The position numbers were made by a program, and so were the translations under genes. Shown in pieces: positions 43,467-54,056 of a stretch of 64,000 nucleotides of DNA. The notes beneath the pieces were generated by a model that was not told the DNA's origin, did not search any database, and saw only the letters and a list, made by a program, of their open reading frames with translations. Source of the stretch: Streptomyces sp. NBC_00094 (GTDB lineage: Bacteria; Actinomycetota; Actinomycetes; Streptomycetales; Streptomycetaceae); contig NZ_JAPEMB010000001.1 in NCBI RefSeq assembly GCF_026343125.1, positions 2,604,001 through 2,668,000 on the forward strand, given 5' to 3'. Positions within the stretch are counted from its first letter, which is position 1. Every line of letters begins with the position of its first letter.

Positions 43467-44837
43467 ATGACCACCACGACCCACTCCCTGGACACGCTCC
43501 GCGGTGCCGTGCGCGGCACCGTCGTGACCCGTGGCGACCCGTCGTACGACGTGTCCCGTCGGGTCTACAACGCCCTGCACGACCGGCGTCCGGCCGTCGT
43601 CGTCCACGCCGTGGACGCCGGCGACGTCATCGCGGCGGTGCTGTACGCCCGGGAGCACGCCCTCCCGCTCGCCGTGCGCGGCGGTTCCCACTCCGTCGCC
43701 GGGTTCGGCACCGTCGACGACGGCCTCGTGGTCGACCTGTCCCGGATGCGGGGTGTCCGGGTCGACCCGGAGGCCCGTACGGCGCGGGCCGAGGGTGGCG
43801 CCACCTGGGGCGACTTCAACCACGCCGCCCACGCCTTCGGGCTCGCCACCACCGGCGGGGTGATCTCCACGACCGGCATCGGCGGTCTGACGCTCGGCGG
43901 CGGCATGGGTCATCTGTCCCGCCGGTACGGGCTGAGCTGCGACAACCTGATCGCGGCGGACGTGGTGACCGCCGAGGGCGCCCTCGTCTCCTGCGACGCC
44001 GAGCGGCATCCGGACCTGTTCTGGGCGCTGCGCGGCGGAGGCGGGAACTTCGGTGTCGCCGTCTCGCTCGCGTACCGGGTCCATCCGCTCTCGGACGTGT
44101 TCGGCGGCCTGACCTGCTACCCGCTGGACCCGGACGTGGCCCGTGCCTGGCAGCGGATGAACACGGACGCGCCGGTCGAGCTCAACTCGATCCTCGTGAT
44201 GGCGCTCGGCCCGGAGGAACCGTTCCTGCCGGAGCGCTGGCACGGCCGGCCGATCTGCGCCGCGTTCACCTGCTTCAGCGGCCCGGCCGCGGACGACGAC
44301 AAGGTCCTCGCCCGCCTGGACGGCCTCGGCCCGGTCGTCGGCCGGTTCATGGAGCGGATGCCGTACCCGGTGGTCAACACCCTCTTCGACGAGCAGCTGC
44401 CGCCGGGGCTCTTCCATTACTGGAAGGGGAACTTCAGCCGCGGCCTCACGGACGGCGCGATCGACACCCACGTCGCGTACGGCGAGACGATGCCGTCGAT
44501 GGAGTCGGACACGGCGATCTTCCCGATCGACGGGGCCTGCCACGAGGTGGGACGGGAGGAGACCGCGTTCGCCTACCGGGACGCCGACTTCTCGCACTCC
44601 TTCGGAGCGAGCTGGACGGACGCGGCGGACTCGGAGGCGAACATCGCCTGGACCCGCGCCTACGACGGGGCACTGCGCCCGCACACCGAGGAGGGCGGGT
44701 ACGTGAACTTCATGGACACCGACGACCAGGACCGGGTGCGGGTCAACTACCGGCAGAACTTCGACCGGCTGCGTACGGTCAAGCGCCGGTACGACCCCGA
44801 CAACGTGTTCCGGCTCAACCAGAACATCGTGCCGTAG
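43467..44837 (+). CDS. BBE-like FAD-linked oxidase (bicovalent flavin)
   Basis: The 456-residue protein belongs to the berberine-bridge-enzyme group. The FAD domain contains PLAVRGGSHSVAGF (His for 8-alpha linkage) and RYGLSCDNLIAADVVTA (Cys for 6-S linkage), so bicovalent flavin attachment is expected. The C-terminal BBE motif YVNFMDTDDQ...YGQNFDRL-like sequence reads RVNYRQNFDRLRTVKRRYDP. Such enzymes oxidise sugars or secondary metabolites. No signal peptide is seen. The start is ATG 43467; the ribosome site is weak. Confidence 0.9.
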   Translation: MTTTTHSLDTLRGAVRGTVVTRGDPSYDVSRRVYNALHDRRPAVVVHAVDAGDVIAAVLYAREHALPLAVRGGSHSVAGFGTVDDGLVVDLSRMRGVRVDPEARTARAEGGATWGDFNHAAHAFGLATTGGVISTTGIGGLTLGGGMGHLSRRYGLSCDNLIAADVVTAEGALVSCDAERHPDLFWALRGGGGNFGVAVSLAYRVHPLSDVFGGLTCYPLDPDVARAWQRMNTDAPVELNSILVMALGPEEPFLPERWHGRPICAAFTCFSGPAADDDKVLARLDGLGPVVGRFMERMPYPVVNTLFDEQLPPGLFHYWKGNFSRGLTDGAIDTHVAYGETMPSMESDTAIFPIDGACHEVGREETAFAYRDADFSHSFGASWTDAADSEANIAWTRAYDGALRPHTEEGGYVNFMDTDDQDRVRVNYRQNFDRLRTVKRRYDPDNVFRLNQNIVP

Positions 44838-44847
44838 GCAACGCCCC

Positions 44848-45540
44848 CTACGGCACGGTCCGGGCCGAGGCGAGGAGGCGGACGGTGTCGTCGGGAGCCA
44901 GTGAGAGCGCGTTCCCGACGGTGCCGAGGACCTCCATCTCGGTCGGGCTGTACGCGCCGTCGGCGAGGGCGATCCGGGCGGCCTGGAGGAGGATCGACTC
45001 CCGCCCGGCGGGCGCCAGGTGCGGGGTGAGGGGCTCCAGGGCCTCGTGGAGCTCGATCGCGAGGAGCGTGCCCTCGGGGTTCACCTCGGGCATGAAGCGC
45101 CCGGTGTCGGCCGCCAGGGCCTCCACGAGGTCGACGAGCTGGACGGCCGTGCACTCGGCGAAGCCGGCGGACCGGACCGCGCCGACGGCCAGGTCCAGGA
45201 CCGCGCGGGAATCCGTACCTCCGGCCGCGAGAACGGCCAGCGCGACGGTGTGCACACCGTCCCGCAGCATCGCCGAGAAGCGGCTCGTCGTCGGGTGGTC
45301 GAGCACCTCCGTACCGAAGTGCGTGTGACAGGCCGCGCACTCGACGACGGGGCCCGTACAGCCCCTGGGCAGGACGGGGACGCCCAGGACGGCGAACCTG
45401 CGGCGGCCGGTGCGCCGCCGGTAGTTCCGGTCGCCGCCGCACTCCTCGCAGAAGAACTCGCCGTCTCCGACCGTGTTCCAGGAGGTGCGGATTCCGCAGA
45501 CGCCCACTTTCCCACCACGTGAATTCCGGGCAGACCGCAC
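44848..45540 (-). CDS. Zinc-ribbon TerB-family protein
   Basis: The 230-residue protein has an N-terminal zinc ribbon with two CxxC pairs (FFCEECGGDRNY and VECAACHTHFG). A TerB-like helical domain follows (LRDGVHTVALAVLAAGGTDS, AARIALADGAYSPTEMEVLG). TerB proteins belong to tellurite/stress-response networks; a TerD protein is encoded about 5 kb away. The start is GTG 45540, five bases after GAGGAGG; GTG 45546 overlaps that site. A 6-3-6 dyad lies 60 nt upstream. Confidence 0.82.
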   Translation of the reverse strand: MRSARNSRGGKVGVCGIRTSWNTVGDGEFFCEECGGDRNYRRRTGRRRFAVLGVPVLPRGCTGPVVECAACHTHFGTEVLDHPTTSRFSAMLRDGVHTVALAVLAAGGTDSRAVLDLAVGAVRSAGFAECTAVQLVDLVEALAADTGRFMPEVNPEGTLLAIELHEALEPLTPHLAPAGRESILLQAARIALADGAYSPTEMEVLGTVGNALSLAPDDTVRLLASARTVP

Positions 45541-45599
45541 ACGCACCTCCTCAACGGCCCGGCTGCACTGCCGGCGTTGGCGTGATGTTAGCCACATCC

Positions 45600-45614
45600 T
45601 TGATGTGGCGTCAG
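45600..45614 (-). promoter_or_regulatory. 6-3-6 dyad copy 3 (CTGACG-CCA-CATCAA)
   Basis: In gene orientation CTGACGCCACATCAA, 60 nt upstream of the TerB-family gene. It is the only copy whose downstream gene is not obviously exported. A second palindrome, CCACATC-ctt-GATGTGG, overlaps it. Confidence 0.5.
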
Positions 45615-45671
45615 CACCCCGTCGACAGATCGCCGTGGAGATGGCCGAGACACGTCACCGTCCGGGCATGC

Positions 45672-47057
45672 TCAGGAGGCGCGTCGGCGACGCTTTGCGA
45701 AGGCCAGGAAGCCTCCGCCGACGAGGACGGCGGCCGCGGCGGCGCCGATCGCGCCGGGCCCGATGGCCGAACCGGTCGTCGCGAGATCACCCTCCGGGGT
45801 GGCGGACGGCGCCGGGGTCGAGCCGGGGGCGGTGGTGGCGTCGCCGGGGGTTGCCGGGGTCTCCGACGCCTCGGGAGTCCCGGGGGCCTCGGGAGTGCCG
45901 GCGGGCGTCGACGGCGAGGCGGAGTCCTCGGGCGTCTGGGAGGCGCCGGGGGTCCCGCCGTCCTCGGTCGGGGTGGGCTCGGGGGTCGCGGGCGGCGTGG
46001 GGACGGTCGTCTCGGTCGGCGTCGGCGGCTCCGGGGTGACGACCGTGCCCGGCGTGGTCTCCTTCGGGAGGCAGCCGGCGAAGTTCATCTGGTGGGTCTC
46101 GGCGCCGGGGACGGTGACGAGCTCCTCGGCGATGACGGAGCCGTTGACGTGGCCCGGGCCGATGTTCTTGCCGCCCATCTCGACCGTGGCGTTCGGCGCG
46201 AGGATGGTGCCCGGCCAGGAGGTGTAGTTCTTCCTGACGGTCTCGGCCTGCGGGAAGTTCCACAGCAGCTTGGAGCGGATCTGCCGGAACTCGTCGCTCG
46301 CCAGGGCGTAGTCGTCGATGACCGGAGCCGTGCCGTCCGCGCCCTGGTAGTAGACGCCGTAGGTGGCGGAGGCGTTCATGTCGTACGTCTCGCCGAGCAC
46401 GTTCACGAGGGTGGAGGAGCCGGCCGGGACCTTGAGCGTGATCGCCCGGGCCTTCTGCAGGTCGGCGGCGGCCACGGCGAAGACGTTGAGCTCCGGGTCC
46501 GTGCCGGTGAGGAACAGGCCCTGGGCGTCCTTGTCGCCGGCGACGGTGCCGTTGGGCGTGGTGCCCGCCCAGCCGGTGGAGAGCGCGCGCAGGCTCGTGA
46601 ACTCCTTCGCGAAGTCGATCGGGGCGGTCGGGGAGGCGCCCTTCGCGTGCGGGCCGTCGACGGCGAAGCCGGCGCCCTTCACGGAGCGGTCGTCGAGCGA
46701 TCCGTACACGCCGGAGCCCTTGTTGATCACGACCTGGTTGGCGTGGAGCGTGCCGCCGACGACGAGGCTGTGGCCGCCGGGCAGCTTGGCGAGGTCGGCG
46801 CCGGTCAGCTTGTGGCCGATGGAGAAGCCCTGGCCGACCTTCGCGTCCCCGAAGTACGCGTCGCCGCCGACCGCGACCGCGCCTTCGGAGTCCGAGTAGC
46901 GGGTGGAGTCCTGCTCGACGAACTCGGCGTAGAGGCCGGCCGCGCCGAGCGGATTCGTCGCGCACGACGTGGCGGGGGTGGCGGAGACGGCGGGGGCCCA
47001 GGCGAGGGCGGTGCCGGTCACCGCGAGGACAGCGGCCACAGCAGCGGTCGTGCGCAT
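45672..47057 (-). CDS. Choice-of-anchor A family cell-wall protein with LATTG sorting signal
   Basis: The 461-residue secreted protein begins with a signal peptide (MRTTAAVAAVLAVTGTALAW, cleavage near VSA/TP). A choice-of-anchor A domain follows (NPLGAAGLYAEFVEQDSTRY, EGAVAVGGDAYFG, HSLVVGGTLHANQVVINKGS, GTILAPNATVEMGGKNIGPG). Next comes a Pro/Thr/Glu-rich wall-spanning stalk of about 100 residues (residues ~325-425). It ends with LATTG, a membrane helix and RRRRAS. LAXTG is the signal of Streptomyces class E sortases. A 6-3-6 dyad lies 81 nt upstream. Confidence 0.93.
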   Translation of the reverse strand: MRTTAAVAAVLAVTGTALAWAPAVSATPATSCATNPLGAAGLYAEFVEQDSTRYSDSEGAVAVGGDAYFGDAKVGQGFSIGHKLTGADLAKLPGGHSLVVGGTLHANQVVINKGSGVYGSLDDRSVKGAGFAVDGPHAKGASPTAPIDFAKEFTSLRALSTGWAGTTPNGTVAGDKDAQGLFLTGTDPELNVFAVAAADLQKARAITLKVPAGSSTLVNVLGETYDMNASATYGVYYQGADGTAPVIDDYALASDEFRQIRSKLLWNFPQAETVRKNYTSWPGTILAPNATVEMGGKNIGPGHVNGSVIAEELVTVPGAETHQMNFAGCLPKETTPGTVVTPEPPTPTETTVPTPPATPEPTPTEDGGTPGASQTPEDSASPSTPAGTPEAPGTPEASETPATPGDATTAPGSTPAPSATPEGDLATTGSAIGPGAIGAAAAAVLVGGGFLAFAKRRRRAS

Positions 47058-47137
47058 GCGAAACTCCAGGTCAGGGAGGTGCGAAGGGGGCGCGTGGGGG
47101 GAGTGTCCGAGGGGACGAGCCGACCTTCCGCCATTCC

Positions 47138-47152
47138 CCGATGTGCCGTCAA
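47138..47152 (-). promoter_or_regulatory. 6-3-6 dyad copy 4 (TTGACG-GCA-CATCGG)
   Basis: In gene orientation TTGACGGCACATCGG, 81 nt upstream of the choice-of-anchor A gene start. Confidence 0.55.
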
Positions 47153-47233
47153 CTCACCTGATATGACGCCGATTCCGACATGGCGGCATGATCTTCCTTA
47201 AGCGAACCTGAAACCGTGACGCAGCTCACAAAC

Positions 47234-47278
47234 GCAGCTGCCCCGCACCTTCCGGAAGGAAGGGTGCGGGGCAGCTGC
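47234..47278 (-). terminator. Terminator of leuA
   Basis: A 16-bp perfect stem GCAGCTGCCCCGCACC / GGTGCGGGGCAGCTGC with an inner TTCC-ggaa-GGAA extension, 12 bp beyond the leuA stop. Confidence 0.8.
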
Positions 47279-47289
47279 CGTGGAGCGCG

Positions 47290-49242
<1,953 letters not shown>

Positions 49243-49354
49243 TCAGTATGCGGGACGGGCCCTACGTCAAGGGCGATCAGTGACGCATCACTCCATTTCG
49301 CCAATCCTCGCCGCATCCCGTGACAGTTCCGTCACGCAGTGCCACATTGCAGGG

Positions 49355-50407
49355 ATGACTCCCCAGACGTCCGTCTTCTGCTCGATCGTCCCGCCGCACC
49401 TCCTGGAGCACCTGGCGCGCTCCTCGAACCCGGCCGTCGCCGCCGCCGCCCGCCACACCCTCATCGCGGACGCCTCGGCCCGTGCGAGCCGGGTGCTGCC
49501 GCTGCCCGGCAGCGCGCCCACGCTCGCCCCCGCCGACGCCGGCCGGCCGCACCGCACCGTCTACGACTGCCGGCGCGGGACCGAGCTGCCGGGCGAACGG
49601 GTCCGCACCGAGGGCGAGGAGGTGACCGCCGACGCGACCGTCAACCGGGCGTACGCGGGTCTTGGCGCCACCTTCGACCTCTTCATGGACGCCTTCGGGC
49701 GGGACTCGATCGACGGCTCCGGGCTGCCCCTGCTCGCCTCCGTCCACTACGACGAGAACTACGGCAACGCCTTCTGGAACGGCGAGCAGATGGTGTTCGG
49801 CGACGGCGACGACGAGATCTTCCTCGACTTCACGCTGCCCGTGGACGTCATCGGCCACGAGCTGGCCCACGGCTTCACCCAGCACACGGCGAACCTGGAG
49901 TACTTCAGCCAGTCCGGCGCCCTCAACGAGTCCGTCTCGGACGTCTTCGGCTCCCTCGTGAAGCAGTACGCCCTCGGCCAGAGCGCCGACCGGGCCGACT
50001 GGCTCATCGGCGAGGGGCTCTTTCACCCGAACGTGGAGGGCACGGCCCTGCGCTCGATGAAGGCCCCGGGCACCGCGTACGACGACGACGTCCTCGGCAA
50101 GGACCCGCAGCCCGGCCACATGGACGACTACGTCCGCACGAGCCGGGACAACGGCGGGGTCCACATCAACTCCGGCATCCCCAACCACGCCTTCTACCTG
50201 GCGGCGACCGAGCTCGGCGGCAACGCCTGGGAGCGGCCCGGCCGGATCTGGTACGACGTGATGACGGGCGGGACGCTCACCCCCGAGACCCGTTTCTCCG
50301 AGTTCGCGGCGGCCACGGTGGCGGCGGCGAAGGCACGGTACGGCGACGGGGAGGAGATCCAGGCCGTCCTGAAGGCCTGGGCGGCCGTGGGCGTGCCGAC
50401 CGACTGA
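49355..50407 (+). CDS. M4-family metalloprotease, protealysin type
   Basis: The 350-residue zinc protease has the thermolysin catalytic set H168-E169-L170-A171-H172 (VIGHELAHGFTQHT) and GALNES with E192 as third ligand. A C-terminal GGVHINSGIPNHAFYLAATE carries the active-site His. It lacks a secretion signal and a long FTP/PepSY propeptide; instead the short N-terminus has the protealysin motif SIVPPHLLEHLA. It is followed 21 nt later by its inhibitor gene (emfourin). Protealysins are intracellular or leave cells non-classically. Confidence 0.93.
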   Translation: MTPQTSVFCSIVPPHLLEHLARSSNPAVAAAARHTLIADASARASRVLPLPGSAPTLAPADAGRPHRTVYDCRRGTELPGERVRTEGEEVTADATVNRAYAGLGATFDLFMDAFGRDSIDGSGLPLLASVHYDENYGNAFWNGEQMVFGDGDDEIFLDFTLPVDVIGHELAHGFTQHTANLEYFSQSGALNESVSDVFGSLVKQYALGQSADRADWLIGEGLFHPNVEGTALRSMKAPGTAYDDDVLGKDPQPGHMDDYVRTSRDNGGVHINSGIPNHAFYLAATELGGNAWERPGRIWYDVMTGGTLTPETRFSEFAAATVAAAKARYGDGEEIQAVLKAWAAVGVPTD

Positions 50408-50428
50408 TCCGGCTGGTAGACAGGGTCC

Positions 50429-50680
50429 ATGCGGATTCGAGTGCGGCGCACGGGCGGTTTCGCGGGTATCGAGCGGACGGCGGAGGTGGAGGTCTCGGAC
50501 CCCGAGTGGGAGTCCCTGGCCGCCACCGTCCTCGCCGCGGGCGACGGTGACGTCCGGGGCGTGCCGGACGGCTTCTCGTACGAGATCACCGTCGACGGCC
50601 GCACGGTCCGCTGCTGCGACCCGCGCCTCACGGACGCGCAGAGGACCCTCATCACGAGGGTCCTCAAGGAGGGCGCGTAG
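50429..50680 (+). CDS. Emfourin-type protealysin inhibitor
   Basis: The 83-residue protein begins MRIRVRRTGGFAGIERTAEV and has SYEITVDGRTVRCCDPRLTD, the pattern of emfourin, the proteinaceous inhibitor of M4 protealysins. It lies directly downstream of the protease on the same strand, as in Serratia protealysin operons. Cytoplasmic, no signal peptide. Confidence 0.85.
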   Translation: MRIRVRRTGGFAGIERTAEVEVSDPEWESLAATVLAAGDGDVRGVPDGFSYEITVDGRTVRCCDPRLTDAQRTLITRVLKEGA

Positions 50681-50699
50681 CGGATCGCCGGGGCGCCGG

Positions 50700-51980
50700 T
50701 CATCCCCGGCGCCAGAACCCGCCGGACCGCTGTTCCTTCGGGGTCCGGACCTCCAGGGTCCAGTCGCCTTCGGCGGAGTCCACCACCACCAGCAGGGGCC
50801 CCGCGGGCAGCGGCTCCCTGGACTTCGGGTGCTCGTCGGCCACGTTGGCGAGCGTCGTGTAGTCGTGGCTGCCGCGGGTGGCCGGCCCGTGGCCCCGCAC
50901 GCCGAAGTACGCGTGATCGGAGACCGGGCGCAGTTCGGCGAGGAGCTCTCCGGCGGGCCCCGTGTGGAGCAACACGTCCGCGCCGCGTCCCTTGGCGCCG
51001 CGGCCGAGCTTCGCCACGGCACTGCCCGGCCGGAGCGTGATATTCCACTTGTTGCCCTCGTCCTCGACACGCAGGCGCAGCGGCCCCTTGCCGTCGAACC
51101 ACAACGCCGCCCGGCCCTTGAAGTTCTTCAGGTTCGTGTTGGCCAGCGAGTAGCCGTAATCCTTGTCCTCTTCGAGGCTCTGCACGCAGAAATAGCCCTC
51201 GCCCCGCCGTTCTGTGTCGACCAGGATGATGCCGGGCGGCAGGGGCACGTCGACGGTGAAGATCTCATCGCCCTCGCCGTTCCTGGTGTACGCCGAGAAG
51301 TCCGCGCCGAAGAGCGGGGCGGGGGAGGAAGCACCGGCCTCCGGTCCGGTCGCCACGGGCGCCGGGAGCTTGGTCACGCTCTGGAGGGGAGCGGGCCCGG
51401 TCGGCCGGGGTTCCTCGACCGGTGCCTCGACCGGCGCCTCGACCGGGTCGCCGCCCACGATGCCGAAGTCCTCGGCGAGGCCGACGAGGCCGGAGTCGTA
51501 CCCCTGGCCGACCGCGCGGAACTTCCACGCCCCGTCGCGCCGGTAGAACTCGCCGAGGAGGAAGGCCGTCTCGGTGCTCGCGTCGTCGACCTCGTACAGC
51601 GCGAGCTGCTCGCCGGTGGTGGCGCTGACCGTCCGGATGTGGAGGCCCGGCACCTGACCGAACGTCCCGTGCTCGCTGGACGCGGTGATCACGATGCGCT
51701 GGACGGCGGGCTCGACGCGCTCGGTGTCGATCTCCAGCCAGTCGGCGACCCGCCGCTCCTCGTCCCGCACCTGCCCGGTCAGGCGCACCGCGCCGGACGC
51801 GTGCACCGGCTGGTTGTAGAAGACCAGGTCGCCGTCGCCCCTGACCCTGCCCGAGGCGTCGAGCAGCAGTGCCGAGGCGTCGACCTCCGGTACTCCGTCA
51901 CCGGCGTCCCGCCGGACGACCGCGATCCGCCACGCCTGCCCGGGGACCGGCAGGTTTCCCCCCTTGATGATCTGCGTCAC
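50700..51980 (-). CDS. TerD-family protein with C-terminal extension domain
   Basis: The 426-residue protein starts GTG (MTQIIKGGNLPVPGQAWRIA) with an N-terminal TerD domain (residues 1-180: ASALLLDASGRVRGDGDLVFYN minus family loops, FLLGEFYRRDGAWKFRAVGQGY). A Pro/Glu/Val linker (PVEAPVEAPVEEPRP) and a second domain of about 190 residues (FTVDVPLPPGIILVDTERRG ... LLVVVDSAEGDWTLEV) follow. The second domain resembles AIM24/YtkA-like beta folds but I cannot name it firmly. TerD proteins bind calcium and act in stress and tellurite responses. Confidence 0.85.
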   Translation of the reverse strand: MTQIIKGGNLPVPGQAWRIAVVRRDAGDGVPEVDASALLLDASGRVRGDGDLVFYNQPVHASGAVRLTGQVRDEERRVADWLEIDTERVEPAVQRIVITASSEHGTFGQVPGLHIRTVSATTGEQLALYEVDDASTETAFLLGEFYRRDGAWKFRAVGQGYDSGLVGLAEDFGIVGGDPVEAPVEAPVEEPRPTGPAPLQSVTKLPAPVATGPEAGASSPAPLFGADFSAYTRNGEGDEIFTVDVPLPPGIILVDTERRGEGYFCVQSLEEDKDYGYSLANTNLKNFKGRAALWFDGKGPLRLRVEDEGNKWNITLRPGSAVAKLGRGAKGRGADVLLHTGPAGELLAELRPVSDHAYFGVRGHGPATRGSHDYTTLANVADEHPKSREPLPAGPLLVVVDSAEGDWTLEVRTPKEQRSGGFWRRG

Positions 51981-52020
51981 CGCGTCATGCTGGCACGCTG
52001 CCGGGGGGGAAGTCGACGGG

Positions 52021-52971
52021 CTAGAAACCCAGCTTCCGCAGCTGCTTCGGGTCGCGCTGCCAGTCCTTCGCGACCTTCACGTGCAGGTCGAGGAAGACCG
52101 GGGTGCCGAGGAGCGCCTCGATGTGCTTGCGGGACTTCATGCCGACCTCCTTGAGGCGGCTGCCCTTCGGGCCGATGATGATGCCCTTCTGGCTCGGACG
52201 CTCGATGTACACGTTGGCGTGGATGTCGAGCAGCGGCCGGTCCGCCGGGCGGTTCTCGCGGGGGATCATCTCCTCGACGACCACCGCGATCGAGTGCGGC
52301 AGCTCGTCCCGTACGCCTTCGAGCGCGGCCTCGCGGATCAGCTCCGCGACCATGACCTGCTCCGGCTCGTCCGTGAGGTCGCCCTCCGGGTAGAGCGGCG
52401 GGGACTCCGGCAGCAGCGGGATCAGCAGGTCGGCGACGAGCTGGACCTGCTTGTCGCCGACGGCCGAGACCGGGACGATCTCCTGCCACTCGAAGCCCAG
52501 CTCCTTGCCGAGCTGGTCGACGGCGATGAGCTGCTCGGCGAGCGTCTTGGAGTCGACCAGGTCGGTCTTGGTGATGATCGCGACCTTCGGGGTCTTCTTG
52601 ATCGCGGCGAGTTCCTTGACGATGAACTTGTCGCCGGGGCCGAGCTTCTGGTCGGCGGGCAGGCAGAAACCGATCACGTCGACCTCGGCCCAGGTGGTGC
52701 GCACGACGTCGTTGAGCCGCTCGCCGAGGAGCGTGCGCGGCTTGTGGAGGCCGGGGGTGTCGACCAGGATCAGCTGCGCGTCCGGGCGGTGCACGATGCC
52801 GCGGACGGTGTGCCGGGTGGTCTGTGGCCGGTTCGAGGTGATGGCCACCTTCTGGCCGACCAGAGCGTTCGTGAGGGTGGACTTGCCCGCGTTGGGGCGG
52901 CCGACGAAGCAGGCGAAGCCGGCCCGGTGGTCGACTTCGGTTTCTTGGTTGCGAGCGCTCATGGGGGCCAT
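52021..52971 (-). CDS. era: GTPase Era
   Basis: Era is an essential GTPase in 16S rRNA processing and 30S assembly. The 316-residue protein has G1 GRPNAGKST, G2 TTRHTVRG, G3 DTPGLH, G4 TKTD and G5 VSAV motifs. The C-terminal KH domain contains ERPSQKGIIIGPKGSRLKEV. In Streptomyces era belongs to a conserved cluster with a cytidine-deaminase-like gene, corC, ybeY and phoH. Here those partners are separated from era by the surface-protein cluster and an XRE/MFS module. Confidence 0.97.
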   Translation of the reverse strand: MAPMSARNQETEVDHRAGFACFVGRPNAGKSTLTNALVGQKVAITSNRPQTTRHTVRGIVHRPDAQLILVDTPGLHKPRTLLGERLNDVVRTTWAEVDVIGFCLPADQKLGPGDKFIVKELAAIKKTPKVAIITKTDLVDSKTLAEQLIAVDQLGKELGFEWQEIVPVSAVGDKQVQLVADLLIPLLPESPPLYPEGDLTDEPEQVMVAELIREAALEGVRDELPHSIAVVVEEMIPRENRPADRPLLDIHANVYIERPSQKGIIIGPKGSRLKEVGMKSRKHIEALLGTPVFLDLHVKVAKDWQRDPKQLRKLGF

Positions 52972-52992
52972 TGTCCCCGATGAGCGCCCGCC

Positions 52993-53991
52993 TCACGTAC
53001 TCAGTACGGCCTCACGGTGGCCCGGGGCCTCGCCCGGGGCCCTGCGGCGGCGCGTCCAGAGACCGAAGGAGCCGGTCAGAAGCGCGAGGAGGAGGAGCGC
53101 GACGGCGAGCCAGGGCACGGCGAGGAAGGACACGGTGCCGCTCTCCTCCACACCCTTCACGCCCTTCGCGGTGGCGGTGAGGGTCACGTCGCCCCAGTCG
53201 AACTGCGGGGAGCCGGTCCACCGCTCGGTGAGCCGGATCTTCTGGCGGGGCAGCAGCTCGGACGGGACGTTCACCAGGTCGCGGTCGAGGAGGGTGCGGC
53301 CGAAGAGGCCTTCCGCCCGGAGGACGACCTTGGGGTCGAGGGTGACGTTGCCCAGGTTGTGGAGGGTGTACGAGACGACGGCACTGCTGTCGCCGAGGCC
53401 GGGGACGAGCGGCCGGTCCTGGTCGAGGGTGACGTCCTCCACGGCGAGGGCGGGGACGGTCGGCCCGTTGACCCGGAGGTAGACACGGGCGCCTACCGCG
53501 CGCTGGACGCCGACGGCGACGGAGCCGTTCCCGCTGGGGCTGACCCGCTCGTCGAGGGCGACGAGGGCGCCGGGGTGGTCGCCGGGGTCGGCGTCGGCGG
53601 GGACGTTCAGGGTGTACGGGACGGTGACGGCGGAGTGGGCCGGGACGGTGATCCGGGTCCGCTCGGGCGTGATCCAGGCGCCGGCCCCGGTCTGCTTCTC
53701 CTGCTGTGTCCGGATGGCGAAGCCGCCGTCCCGGTCGGTGTTGTAGGCGTCGGCTCCGTAGAGCCGGAAGGTGAGCGGGCCGGCCGTCTTGTTGGTGACG
53801 GTGACGCGGTCGGTGAGCGAGGTGCCGGGGTCGACGGAGAGGTAGAAGTACGGGCGGCTGCCGGGCTTGGCGGCCGCCGGGTAGACGGCCCACTCGCCGT
53901 TCTCGGCGGCGGAGGCCTGCGGCGCGGCGCCGAGAAGCACGAGGAGCGTGCTCAGAAGGCTCAGGAGGAGGACGTACGGCTTGCTGCGCAC
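52993..53991 (-). CDS. DUF916-like membrane-anchored surface protein
   Basis: The 332-residue protein has a signal peptide (MRSKPYVLLLSLLSTLLVLL, cleavage near ASA/AE). Ig-like beta domains follow as in DUF916/DUF3324 WxL-interacting proteins (PGTSLTDRVTVTNKTAGPLT, VPAHSAVTVPYTLNVPADAD, AVVSYTLHNLGNVTLDPKVV). It ends with a membrane helix (VPWLAVALLLLALLTGSFGLW) and RRRR tail. In Firmicutes such proteins bind peptidoglycan and WxL proteins. It is the last of three rightmost-to-left genes for surface proteins. Confidence 0.82.
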   Translation of the reverse strand: MRSKPYVLLLSLLSTLLVLLGAAPQASAAENGEWAVYPAAAKPGSRPYFYLSVDPGTSLTDRVTVTNKTAGPLTFRLYGADAYNTDRDGGFAIRTQQEKQTGAGAWITPERTRITVPAHSAVTVPYTLNVPADADPGDHPGALVALDERVSPSGNGSVAVGVQRAVGARVYLRVNGPTVPALAVEDVTLDQDRPLVPGLGDSSAVVSYTLHNLGNVTLDPKVVLRAEGLFGRTLLDRDLVNVPSELLPRQKIRLTERWTGSPQFDWGDVTLTATAKGVKGVEESGTVSFLAVPWLAVALLLLALLTGSFGLWTRRRRAPGEAPGHREAVLST

Positions 53992-54056
53992 AGTGCGGAG
54001 AACCCCCGGGTGCGGAGCGGGCCGGCCGGGGGTCGCCCGGCCGGCCCGCCGGGTGG

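Noticed and set aside
50700..51980. A tellurite-resistance operon linking the TerB and TerD genes
   Set aside because: The two genes are 5 kb apart with leuA and unrelated genes between them, so they are not an operon; TerC, TerZ and the rest are absent.
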